Source: Alopecurus myosuroides (lineage: Eukaryota > Streptophyta > Magnoliopsida > Poales > Poaceae). Taken from it: a DNA stretch of 64,000 bases. Below the pieces are notes generated by a model. It saw nothing but the letters and a program-made list of their open reading frames with translations. It was not told where the DNA came from and searched no databases. A program made the position numbers and the translations under genes. This document shows, piece after piece, positions 33,709 to 44,769 of this stretch. Position 1 is the first letter of the stretch. Each line of letters begins with the position of its first letter. The stretch is from contig CM054061.1 of the NCBI GenBank assembly GCA_028641055.1, positions 34,874,421 through 34,938,420 on the forward strand, written 5' to 3'.

Positions 33709-33818
33709 GCCTAGGCAGGAGTATGACTAGCAGCAGATATCAGATCATGCATCTATGCTCTCCGTTTAGGTTTAGATCCACTCTTGCCATTATGTACTGC
33801 CTTTTTTATCTATGGGAA

Positions 33819-33960
33819 TTTTTAAGATTGGAAAAAGAATTAGTTTTATTTTTCTGAATTTTCTGATATATTATTTGTATTTTTAAGATTGGAAAAAGAA
33901 TTAGTTTTATTTTTCTGAATTTTCTGATATATTATTTGTATTTTTAAGATTGGAAAAAAG
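33819..33960. repeat. 61 bp tandem repeat, about 2.3 copies
   Basis: Units begin tttttaagattgg at 33819, 33880 and 33941, with an exact 61-base period and near identity. It lies 3' of the W-rich gene. Confidence 0.9.
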
Positions 33961-33982
33961 AATAGTATTCGAATAACCACGT

Positions 33983-34174
33983 TTCGTCGCGGTTGGTGTC
34001 ACGAACCGTGACTAAAGGCTCGTTCTGCGCGGGAACGAAAACGCCGCGAAAATTTTCACCTTTAGTCCCGGTTCGTGACACCACCCGGGACTAAAGGCCC
34101 GCGGAGGGTACCCCAGGGGACCTTTAGTCCCGGTTCGTGACACCACCCGGGACTAAAGGCTTCACCTATATATG
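33983..34174 (+). promoter_or_regulatory. internal promoter with three hairpins (CACTA-3 second gene)
   Basis: Inverted repeats at 33983-34016, 34060-34097 and 34122-34158 with the TAGTCCCGGTTCG core, then a TATA box, ctatatatg, at 34167-34175. A GC-rich leader follows, so this should drive the gene at 35141-39161. Confidence 0.6.
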
Positions 34175-34650
34175 TGCGATGCCTTCCTGCCCCAAAATTT
34201 TCTAAGTCCCCAAACCCTCGTCTTCAATCGCGCCGGCGCCCAGTCGTCTTCTGCCCCGTCGCCGTCGCCCGCGCAGATCGCCGTCGCCGTCGCCTCCACC
34301 CTGCTCCGCCCCCGCCCCGTCGCCGTCTCTCCGGCCGGTAGGTTCCCCGCGGGCCGTCGCCGTCGCCCTAGAACCAACGCCATCGAACTAGAACCAACGG
34401 CGTCGCCCTAGAACCAACGCCGAACCAACGCCGTCGCCGCGCCGTCGCCGTCCCTCGCGCTCGCTCCATCGGCCAGATTCGCCGCCGGCGAGACCACAGT
34501 GGCCGTGGCCTCGTCCCCATCTCCGTCCCCTCCCCCGTGGCGAGCAGCACAGTGGCCTCGTCCCCATCTCCGTTGCCTCCCCCGTGGCCGGAATCGTCGA
34601 TCCGAGATCCTAATCTGCAACCGCCGGCCACGCCAGGGGTGACGTCATGA
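34175..34650 (+). other. GC-rich leader exon of the CACTA-3 second gene
   Basis: CCGTCGCCG-rich DNA with imperfect repeats (gaaccaacgccgtcgcc) and open shadow frames. It lies between the TATA box and an AT-rich intron that ends at ctgcag (35126-35131), just before the ATG at 35141. It is best read as untranslated leader. Confidence 0.5.
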
Positions 34651-35140
34651 TGACGTCACCTGCCCACTGTTGACTTCATATGGAATTACAGAATATAAAT
34701 AACCTTCTAAATTAAATAACTTTTAATTTATAATTTAATTTTTTTTGGAAAAATATGCAAAATGTTCAGAAAAATGTAAGCTATCTGTTTATATCATTTT
34801 CATTCATGTTTGACAAAGTTCAAAATGAGACCATATTTTAATTTGTATTAAATTCATTAAAATAATGAAAATAAGTTTTAATTCAATAAATTCAGAATAT
34901 TAAGTGTAATATACCAAAATGACCAGGAAAGCAAATGCAACCTAGCTATGAGGTTCTCCAAGTCATTTGAGAAACTAATCTTGGACACACTTGTAAAGTA
35001 TGGTTTTCCCCCTTCGGTGGCCATCGTTCTTCCACCCAAAACCCTACCAATCTGTTTTCTCTCCTTCTACGACAAATATTTGCTAAGTTTCCTATATACT
35101 TAATTAATTTTTACTACATGCATGTCTGCAGGAGTGACAT

Positions 35141-38100
35141 ATGGCGGACAATAGAGACTTGGCGTTAACGGATCTGGAGGCTGAAGGTATCTTATACGGC
35201 ATGACAGCCAACCCGATCCCTTATGTGCCGGGCCCAGAAGATGAGCAACAAGAGGATGTAGTATCTTCTTATCTGAACTTTGATGATCAAGAACATGAAG
35301 GAACGGACATTGTCGACGATCAAGAACATGAAGGAACGGACATTGTCGATGATCAAGGAGATGAAGTAATGGACATTGATGACGGAGGTCAACCGTCGAC
35401 AAACGACAATCTCCAATTGCAAAGAACAACCACCTCCGGCGAGGTATATATTTTAGCCATCGGTCTTATTTTAGCCCTCGGTCCAATTGCAAAGACTAAC
35501 GCGCGCGACTCTCTTTCTTATTTTAGCCCTCAGTCGGATCTAGTATGACAAAGCGTGGCAAATCCAAGGCGATGAAAGATGAAGAAACATATACCATCGA
35601 ATCAGTCAGTGAAATCGGCAAGCCCCTACAGCACACCACAAAGTTTATCAACCAATGCGGAGTCGTTGTTAGAGACACCGTCCCGATCATCGTCCAGGAA
35701 TGGAAGGAGCCAAAGAAAGCACGTATTGGTTTCAATTTTGTCGACAAGAGAACGAAAAAGATTATGTTTAGAAAGCTTATTGCACATTTCATTCTACCTC
35801 CGGAATACAACAAAAAGATGAATTCGGTGAGGAGGTTCCGGGTGGACGTCAGAGGAGGAGGATAGTCAAAGAGTTCGCTCTTCAAAAGATGGCCGAAGCA
35901 TTCCGGAACTTCAAGAAAAAATTGTTCCGTGAATATGTCAGCAAGGGCAAGACTCCGATTTTCACTGGACAATATGAGAAACTGAGAGATGATTGGACGG
36001 AATTTGTGACGCAACACAAATCGGAGCATTTCAAGGAAATGTCGAAAAAAAATAAGACTAATGCGGAAAAGAAAAAGTACCATCATGTTATGGGGCCAGG
36101 AGGATACCGCGTTTCGGCGCCTAAGTGGCAGACGATGGAGGACGGCCTGACGGCAAGAGGAATCCGTCTAGGTACAGAGGGATGGGACGAAAGAGCCAAA
36201 ATGTGGTGGTACGGGCATGGGGGGTCACTAGACCCGGAGACAGGGGCGTGTGTTCACCGGCAGAAAATGTTTGCTCCCACAAAAGACCTTGTTGACGCAA
36301 TGACCAAAGCTCAACAGGGCTTGATCACGTTCAACAGAGAGAGAGACCAACTGACCCATGCCCTCGGGAATCCTGAACACGGAGGACATATACGAGGCAA
36401 AGGCAAATTGCCGTGGAAAGTAGGGTTTTCCTGCGAGGGTGACCCGTACTGTTACAGAAGCCGTAAGAGAGGTACGGACCGGGCTGCAGATCAAATGTCG
36501 CATCTTGCAATGGAAGTTAGTGAGTTGAAGAAGATCGTGGCGGGAATACTTGAGAAAGAAAAAGCGTCGGCTGCAGGGCCGCATCAAGAACATGCAACGG
36601 ATCTCGGAAGCCAGCAGCGGAGAAGCAGCGTGGCTTCCACGGAGGCCCCGACTGCAGGTGCTAATGCACCGATGATCGAGAGTCGTGCACCGGAGCCTCA
36701 CTACCCCGTGGAGGATGTAAAGGAGATGAAATAATGTGATCTGCATTATCCCGTGGGGAACATTTCCATGAAGGTGGCTACCGGCAGTGCTTTACCCTAT
36801 ACACCTGGAGCACTCCATCACAACAACTCCATTCCATATGGCTATGCTCGTGTCACGGTGGAAGACATAGTCCAAGCGTTTGAGGACCTGGAGATTGACA
36901 TAGCTACACCCGAAGGGGAGAGAAGACTTGGAGATGTCAAGCGCCAGTTCATTCTATGGAAAAAGAAGTACATAGTGTTTCCAGGCGAGACGCCAAGGCT
37001 AACAAGTCCACCCCCCTACGATGGTGCATGTGCTGGTGGTGGTGGTGGTGGTGGTGCTGGTTCACCTACACCTCCTTCACGCCATTCGACGCCGTCCCCC
37101 GATCTTCCTCCTCCGGCGGTTAAGCAGCCGTCGCCCACGATTCCTCCTCCGGCGGTTAAGCAGACGTCGCCCCGCATTCCTCCTCCGGAGGAAAAGCAGA
37201 CGTCTCCCACTATTCCTCCTCCGGAGGAAAAGCAGACGTCGTCGCCCCCCATTCCTCCTCCGGAGGATACGCGGACGTCGCCCCCCATTCCTCCTCCGGA
37301 GGATAAGCAGACGTCGCCCCCCATTCCTCCTCCAGCGAAGAAACAGAAGCATGCGGACAGCAAGGGAACCTGCTCTTGGTCTATTAACCCGGAGCCTTAT
37401 GTACCTAAGACCACACGGGTACCGGAGCCATCACTCAAGCCTCTCCCCCCATGGCCTTGGGAACTTAGTGATGCTGAAACCAAATTGGCCGTGAAGGCTG
37501 ACGTTGACAAATGGAAGGGCCGACTGAAGGCGCTAAAGGAGCCTGAGCCCAAGGAAGTATTCCCTCCGATTGTAGACTATTGGGCTACGGATTTTTTGAC
37601 GACAGTGTCCCAAGCCGTGAAGAATATGCCTAAAGACTATGATATTGAACTTCGTAAGCAAGCAGGAATATTGGAGGAGGAGAAAGCAAAAATAGTGGAG
37701 CAGGAGAAAGGAAAAGGAAAAGGAAAAGGAAAAATGATAAAAAGCGGGAAACAAGTTGCCCAGCTCGGGATGCAGAGTAAACAATCGTTCCTCCCGCTCA
37801 TAGTGAAAGCCGCTCCGGAACAGGACCCCGAGGTCATAAATGCTGTGACAGCAATGGGATTGACTGTAGCTACTGCCATGGAAAATGCGTCCGAGGCCGG
37901 TATGTCTCTTCGTGCCTTTTTAGGCATGGACGATATGCCAATGGCTGACGTAGCATTAAAATATGTGAAGAAAGGGCCTCTCGTCGAGCCTGCGAAGGAA
38001 AAGGATCTACCACCACTAATGCAAAGTCTGCTACGTTGGTACAAAGATTTCATAGCATGGACCGACAAAGAATTTGTGTATGTGGATTATACAGAGGAGC

Positions 38101-38242
38101 ATCACACCAAAAAGTACTCTGTAACAGTTGAGATGAGTGAATTGTTCCAGCTGTTCAATCTGCGTGAGCTCGACAAATCTATCCTGAGTTGCTACGTTCT
38201 GTAAGTGATTTATTTCTACCTCATCTCGTTCTTCATTGCCTA

Positions 38243-38315
<73 letters not shown>

Positions 38316-39161
38316 CCTAACTATATTGTTCCGTCGCTATTATGCAGATTGAAGATTTAGGAATGCAAAGTAAGAGTCATCAATGATGTTGGGTTCATTG
38401 ACCCACAAATCATTAATGGAACTATGTTAGAAGATCATCCCAAAGACGTGGAGAAAGACTTGTACAATTTTTTTAAAAAGTATGAATCCAAAACATATAT
38501 TTTATTTCCTTACCACTTTGGGTGAGTGTTTCTCTCATGTTCCCATTCTCTTTTGTTTACTCCATGCATGGTATGTCTAATCGATAAATTATGCATGACT
38601 GTGCATCTAATGTGTCCGCAGGTACCACTGGATTCTGCTAAAAATTGATCTTCACAAGTCCATAGTTTTCATCATTGACTCTATGAATTCAAATACAGAT
38701 CTTTGGGTCAACATGAGAAGAATGATGCAAAGGTAATTATTTTTCAATCATTTCCGCTCTATATCGATCGGTCTCTTTTGTTCATTTTCTAAGCTAATAA
38801 CTCCTTGTTCATTTAATTTTATTTGCATTGTAGAGTTTGGAAACAGCTCTCACTTGAACATGTCGGTGAATTCAAAGACCTGCTACAATTTAAAAATGTG
38901 GTCAAAGGTGTGGATAAGCAGCCACCAGGGACCGGTCTATGTGGATACTATGTCTGTGAGAACATACAGAAAGAAATATCTGAGAGGAAGAAGGACGAGC
39001 TCACGCGGAAGGGTCTCAATAACTTGCGGAGGGTGCTTACTCCAGAAGCTCGCTTCCGACCAATTCAAGAGGAAATAGCAGGATTTTTCCTTAGGCATGT
39101 CATCCATAAGAAAGGAGAGTACCACGCGTCCACCGACGATGACTATTATCAGCATGCATAA
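35141..39161 (+). pseudogene. CACTA second gene with C-terminal Ulp1 protease domain, broken
   Basis: Exons at 35141-35443, 35527-38200, 38348-38521, 38622-38732 and 38834-39161 align with the CACTA-2 gene, with the same phases and identical lengths for the two middle exons (174 and 111). The N-terminus has a 12-residue acidic repeat (DDQEHEGTDIV). The large exon carries the transposase_24-like part (KYHHVMGPGGY, WWYGHGG) and about seven Pro-rich IPPPEEKQTSP units (37099-37340). The Ulp1 end has His in YHWILL, Asp in IIDSM, Gln in DKQPP and Cys in LCGYYVC. Breaks: a one-base frameshift in an A-run near 35815, a TAA at 36732-36734 and a TAG at 38358-38360. Two introns present in CACTA-2 are absent here: its last three exons correspond to one exon. 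Confidence 0.8.
38246..38312. repeat. (TA)n microsatellite
   Basis: An uninterrupted ta run of about 67 bases inside an intron of the CACTA-3 second gene, between its second and third coding exons. Confidence 0.95.
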
Positions 39162-39609
39162 GCCCTGAGTACTTTGAAACTTGTGCGAATTTGTGTATGC
39201 TCGTCCATCTTAATTGTGTAATATGGAAACTTGTATATATGGTCACCCGATATTGAATATATATTATATATTCCTATTGAATTCTCCTTGTTTGATATTT
39301 CATATATATATATGCATGTATATGTGTACTGAAATTAAAACAAAACAAATTAAAAAGGAAACAGGTTTAGGGGGCCTAAAACCCTAAACCTGCGCAGGTT
39401 TTCAGTCCCGGTTAGCCACAAGAACCGGGACTAAAGGTCCTCCGCCGCGACGGACCCCTAGCGCCCACGTGGACGGGCCTTTAGTCCCGGTCCGTAAGTG
39501 GCGGGACTATAGGGGGGGCTTTAGTCGCGCATAGCTAGTCCCGGTTGCCCGGACGGGGATTAATGGGCCTGGCGAACCGGGACTGTAGGCCTATTTTCTA
39601 CCAGTGAGT

Positions 39610-40369
39610 CGGGAAAATGAATCTGAGCTACGTACGTAATGACTGGCCGATGGATTAGCAGATGGAAAATATGACCATGGGTCGGGCACATCCGGGATCG
39701 ATCGATCTAATCTTGCAGCGCCATGACAAGTACAGATTTTGAGACAAACAACAAACAGAGAGAAAGAGGAGACGCAGTTACCTCTCTGGCAGATCTGGAG
39801 ACTCTGCGTGCTCGTGCCTCCTCCTGACGGATCTGTAGTGGCGCCTTGAGGGAATCAGACAGACGGTTCAACGCCGCTGACCTGCATGAGACATTGTGCT
39901 ACAGCATGTGTACGTGTCCGCCTATGCCCCGGCCGCCAGCCTCCTACCCCTGACGTCGCGAGGTGGTCGATACCGCGACCATCTAGAGGTTGTTTACGGG
40001 AAGGCAAACGGAAATAAGCGTAGGCAGTGGAGGCGAATAGTGGGGAGCTAGGCGGAGATAAATACGAGCTCGGTTCTTCCGCGACGCACCCAAAATTCCC
40101 GCCGTGGGAGTTATGTAAAATTCGAACATACCCTTAGTTACTCCTCGTTATGACTAGCCTTAAACCCACCAAATTTATTGACATCCGCCTGTCCTCCTCC
40201 CCACCTCAACCCAAAGCGGGGGCGCCGGCCAAAACAGGAATAATGGGTGCTGCTGGAGATGATATGGATACGTTGCCAACCTGTGCCGCAGAGAGGATGT
40301 CCGATCCGACAAAATGCTACTAGTACCAGCTGCCATACCTGATCCCCACTTCCCCAGGCCGCACGAGCC
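39610..40369. other. unassigned DNA with one orphan exon-like block
   Basis: On the minus strand, 39881-39781 is an open 101-base block with a good acceptor (catgcag) and donor (GTAACTG), encoding LNRLSDSLKAPLQIRQEEAR in one phase. I do not recognise it. The rest shows nothing identifiable. Confidence 0.3.
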
Positions 40370-40688
40370 CTCAGCCTAGCCATAGTGGAGAGTATCGTAT
40401 ATTGGTATCATGCATATGATACTAGTGTATAATACCACACCTCTAATGCATAGTATCATATAGTAGTATCATATACACATTTCATTTATTGTTTTGTAAT
40501 ATCCCAATATAAATATGTGTAGAAGATTTATTTGTTATTAAAATATCTTGTTTTATGTGCTATGATACCGTAACATAGGTAGATACCACTACCATCTCTT
40601 TCTTTATTAATTGTTGTGCCACATTAGATTTTTGCCAACATGGCATGCATGATACTACCTATGATACCCCCACTATGGGTAGTCTCAG
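40370..40688. mobile_element. Mutator-like MITE
   Basis: Inverted ends CTCAGCCTAGCCATAGTGG (left) and CCACTATGGGTAGTCTCAG (right), with AT-rich tagtatcat repeats inside. The flanks share a 20-base direct repeat (acttccccaggccgca core, at about 40348 and 40699), longer than a MITE target duplication should be. Confidence 0.65.
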
Positions 40689-40921
40689 GGAGGTCCCCTA
40701 CTTCCCCAGGCCGCAGGCTGCATTGCATAGACCCAGATGCATGCCGTGCACCAAGTGGTCCAGCCGTGGAGATGTCGCACGTACACAGTCCCTGCTCGCA
40801 CATGCCGTCTGCGGTGTGCAGGACAAGCTGTACCTACGTGGCCCGTAGATGATGCGTTTGCGCCTGCGAGTCAAAAACACTTGTGCTACGCTATGACTGC
40901 ACGGTCGATCCATATATACTA

Positions 40922-41083
40922 CTTCCTCCGTTCCACAATATAAGATGTTTTAGACCTTTTTCCACATTCACATACACACATATGTATCTAGACACATTTT
41001 AGTGTATATGTACACCCACTTTAGTGTGTATCTAGACAACATGTGAAATAGCTAAAACATCTTATATTATGGAACGGAGTGAG
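40922..41083. mobile_element. Stowaway MITE
   Basis: About 162 bp between TA dinucleotides (40920-40921 and 41084-41085). Ends are CTTCCTCCGTTCCACAATAT and ATATTATGGAACGGAGTGAG, the classic Stowaway signature. Segment C begins exactly at its right border. Confidence 0.93.
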
Positions 41084-41520
41084 TAGTTTGATTCGCGGAC
41101 GTTGCCCCGTAGGGGTACCCTTATTTTTCTTTTATTTTTCTTGTCTTTTTCCATTTTTTCCACTTAATAACGTTAAAATGCTCATGGGTGAAAAAATTGC
41201 ACATACTCCTAAATAAATTTTCACCGAGTTCAAAAGGCTATGCTCAAAGTTCCGAAAAAGTGTTTAGTGGTTTGGATAAAATATTCACAAGTTTGGAAAT
41301 TGGAAAGTGTTAAAGGGTGCTGCAAAAAATATTCTTACATTATTAAGCTACGTGGTGGCCCTGGTGGTGGTTCCAACCTCGTACTCTATCGATCGGCCTG
41401 CTCAGGCACCTTCGGAGCCCCATCGGTACAACGGCGACGTCCTGGCACCACTTTCTTCTCGTTTCAAAGAAAAAAAAAAGCACCACTTTCTTCTTGAAAG
41501 CATGTGGTCTTGGTTAGAAC

Positions 41521-41634
41521 CGTCCCACCCTCTCTGTTTCCAAGGGCTCCTAATTGCTGCTCGTCGGTGGCACTTCAAGTATTGCCGTCTGAAGCGGAAG
41601 TCGTCCCACCCTTTCTGTTTCCAAGGGCTCCTAA
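41521..41634. repeat. 81 bp tandem duplication whose second copy is split by the Harbinger element
   Basis: A unit beginning cgtcccaccc is present at 41521-41601 and again from 41602. The second copy is interrupted after TAA (41632-41634) by the Harbinger element and resumes at 43438 (taattgctgctcgtcgg). The first copy therefore shows the uninterrupted target. Confidence 0.85.
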
Positions 41635-43437
41635 GGGAAGGGCATCTTCAGCCGTCCCCCCAGGACGCGAAATAGCGCCGATTTGCTCCAAAAGCGCCGT
41701 TTTTCTACCAGCCGGCCCCCCAGAACCCCAAATAGCGCCGTTTCGTCTGAAATTAGCGCCGACGCACCCAGGCGAAACCCAGCCTGTTGGGTTCGGCTTG
41801 GGGGGGGGGAGGCGGCGGAAGGAAAAGCGCGCATGTGCCAGCACTGTCGGCGAGGCAACGCCATTTCCCCATCTCGACTCGCCTTTTCCTCTCGCTCGAC
41901 TCGCCGTCGCCACGCCGTCGGCCACCACCACACATGAGCAACTAGCCCAGCCACAAGGAACCTCCGCCGTCTAGCTCCGCCACGCCTCCGGCGCCGTTTA
42001 CTCGCCCCTCCGCCATAGGGGGTTGTGTCCGGCGAAACGCGTCCACCCTCGCGAGGTGTTCGACGTTCTGCTCGGCCCATGGACTCCGATGACGAGGAAC
42101 ACCTGCTCATCCTGAGCTGCCTGGCCGGCTTGCAGGCCCAGGCCTCCCAGCCGCGGTGTGCTGGATCGAGGCCCGGTCGCCGCAAGAGCAAGCCGAGGCA
42201 GCGGTAGGAGGGGTACTGCATCCTCTACTCCGATTACTTCGTCGAGGATCCCGCCAACGACGAGAAGGTGTTCCGGCGTCGTTTCAGGATAAACCGCAAG
42301 CTCTTCCTCAAGATCATGCATGCCATCCGGGAGTTCGACACCTACTTCAAATTGAAGAAGGACTGCACCGGCACAGTAGGCTTTACCTCTATTCAGAAGT
42401 GCACAATGGACATGAGGTTGCTTGCATACGGTGCTCCCGCAGATGCACAAGATGACTACCTGCGCATGAGCGAGTCCACAGCCCTTGAGTGCTTGAACAA
42501 GTTCTGTCGGGCAGTGGTTGCAGTTTTTGGCCCAACATACTTGCGATCACCCAATGCGCAAGACACTGCTCGTTTCCTTGCAGAGAATGAAGCAAGAGGC
42601 TTTCCTTGGATGCTTGGTAGTATCGACTGTATGCATTGGGCATGGAAGAACTGTCCATTTGATTGGTAGTGGATGTAAAAGGGAAAGGAAGGAGAGTGCT
42701 TGGTGGTTCTGGAGGCCGTGGCTTCGTACGATCTATGGATTTGACATTCATTTTTTTGGTATGCCTGGAAGTCACAACGACATCAATGTCTTGAAGTGCT
42801 CGAATGTCTTTGCCGAGCTTGTCGAAGGCCATGCCCCCCTGTGAACTATGAGATCAATGGACACCAGTATACAAATGGGTATTATCTTGCAGATGGCATC
42901 TACCCGTAGTGGGCAACATATGTGAAGAGCATCTCCAACCCTGTGCAAGGGAGCGCAAAAATTTGATTTTTCAAGTGTCAAGAGGCTTGCAGGAAGGATG
43001 TTGAGCGGACATTTGGCGCGCTGCAATCTCGATTCGCTGTTGTCCGTTACCCAGCTATGACTTGGTCGAAGTCCAACATGTGGGAGGTGATGCAGTGTTG
43101 TGTGATCTTGCACAACATGATCATTGAGAGTGAGCGGGATGACCCGGTGCCTGACAGTGAGGCAAGCACATCAAACTCTACAGAATGACCTGGTGCAGCA
43201 TTTGTGGGCGCGAAAGGGTAATAGCAATATTGAGGACGATGATAATGCGTAGTGTAATTTGTTTTATTTGTTTAAATTATTGAACTATTTATTTGTGTGG
43301 CAAAACTCCATTTTTTTTACATGCCCAAATATGGCCGAATCGCCGACTGGGGGACGGCCTGGGTTTCACGACTGGGAAACGCGGCCGAAAAAGCGGGATT
43401 TTGGCATCCTTGGGAGGCCGAACGGTTAGAGATGCCC
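41635..43437 (+). mobile_element. PIF/Harbinger element in segment C
   Basis: About 1.8 kb flanked by TAA at 41632-41634 and 43438-43440, with inverted ends GGGCATCTTCAGCCGT (left, after GGGAA) and CCGAACGGTTAGAGATGCCC (right). It contains one transposase gene remnant. The same insertion is present in segment D. Confidence 0.88.
42079..43188 (+). pseudogene. PIF/Harbinger transposase, degenerate (segment C)
   Basis: The frame opens MDSDDEEHLLILSCL, has an amber codon at 42205-42207, then continues through [16 protein letters not shown] and the catalytic region: [14 protein letters not shown] (first Asp), GMPGSHNDINVL (second Asp) and [18 protein letters not shown] (Glu). At least three frameshifts lie between 42660 and 42960, and stops occur near 42669, 42739 and 42909. 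This is a DDE transposase of the plant Harbinger type. The gene usually paired with it, a Myb-like protein, is absent, so the element is not autonomous. Confidence 0.85.
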
Positions 43438-43978
43438 TAATTGCTGCTCGTCGGCGGCACTTCGAGTATCGCCGTTTGAAGCGAAAGTTTAATGGACCGG
43501 TTCAAAAGGCGCCCAATAAAAAGATACGGAATAAAAATAAGGTTGAACAAACAATAAATTAAATTAAAACAGAAAAGGAACACAAAAAAATAGAAAAAGA
43601 AAACAAAAATAAATTCGAACAAAAATTTATGAAAAGAAAACAGAAAAAGGTATATAGGATTCCGGGTTGGCCGGCCCACTACCAACCGTACTTCAGGCGG
43701 CGCGAGTAAAAGCCGCCGCTAACGGGCGGTAAATAGGAAATGTGTCCGTTTCCGGGGGTCAGTTTTGCTGAACTAGGCAGCAATAAGTAGATCTTATTTC
43801 TAGCAGCAATAAGTAGGTAAGAAACCAATTTAACTTTAGCGCCTCAATGTTGGCTTCATGGCCGAACCAATCAATCGAGAAATAGGGACACCATTAATCT
43901 ACATTTCGTTTGTCCGTGTGTTCTTCTTTGCTCGAGTCTGTGCCTCTAACCGTGAGAAGCGGAGATGGACACAACTGG

Positions 43979-44062
43979 CGGCGGCGGGAGTTCCACTCCA
44001 TGACTCCAATAATCTTTTAGTACGGTGGCGGGAGTTCCACTCCAATAATCTTTTAGTACGGT
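43979..44062. repeat. 40 bp tandem duplication
   Basis: The block cgggagttccactccaataa..ttttagtacggtg occurs twice in succession, the first copy with a short insertion. Also present in D at about 58751-58834. Confidence 0.8.
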
Positions 44063-44769
44063 GACTCGTCGTGTAGGGCCAACACATGGAGGCCGGAAGG
44101 AAAAGTAGAACGGTGACGACGCCGAAGGTGACCGGCACACTAGGAGACTATAGTATGTGTAACTGTCCTTTCCTCAAGTTTTTTCGTTGACTGATCTACA
44201 CAACAACGATTTGGTATTCATACGTGAACTTCCGTGTTCCAATATTATAAGCCGTGTGCATCGACTAGATGCAGAGACTGGGATTACCCCGTTACCAAAA
44301 AAATGTCACCAGGTTAACGACCGGTGGCCGCCAAAGGTTTCCATGCTGTCCTATGTTAGTCATCAAATTATTACACTGATGGTCGTTGGGTTACCACACC
44401 AGATTAACCGATAGTGGCTACAGGAACAGTTGCAAACTTTTTTAGACAAATATTGAGTTGGAAATTTAATTGCAGTTGTCAAAAGGGAGAAAAAATTGTC
44501 TTGGATATTAACGCATGTTCATTTCTGCATATATATTATGGTTCAGAACCAATGTACCATATGAACCACAGTAATATGGACGTGTTCCTCACAAGGTTAT
44601 TCTCATAATTATAAATGATCAAATAATAATGAAAGTTTTGCCAAAATCCGCTTGGTGACCTGTATGAGCAGAAGCAAGAACATTTTTTTAAACCGTCATT
44701 TCGAGCACTTGAAGTTTCACTTCTGTACAGAAGAATAGGCTGGAGCTTCAAAATCCATACAATACCTTC

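Larger units (their letters stand above)
28104..39606 (+). mobile_element. CACTA-3: 11.5 kb CACTA element with TNP2 and cargo genes
   Basis: Starts CACTGGTAGAAAATAGGCC at 28104 and ends GGCCTATTTTCTACCAGTG at 39606. The target duplication is AGT at 28101-28103 and 39607-39609. Sub-terminal TCCCGG/CCGGGA repeats occupy 28180-28350 and 39400-39590. Order: TNP2 (+), AP2 (-), W-rich gene (+), internal hairpin promoter, second gene with Ulp1 domain (+). It has the layout of an autonomous element, but the second gene is broken and TNP2 has two unusual substitutions. Confidence 0.95.

Noticed and set aside
33819..33960. Possible CRISPR-like array
   Set aside because: A plain 61-base tandem repeat without spacers, in a plant transposon.
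37016..37494. Antisense and alternative frames over the Pro-rich repeat
   Set aside because: They mirror the repetitive Pro-rich coding DNA of the second CACTA gene and have no independent support.
42025..42207. 60-codon frame as a separate Harbinger gene
   Set aside because: It is the N-terminus of the transposase, cut by an amber codon; the frame continues after it.
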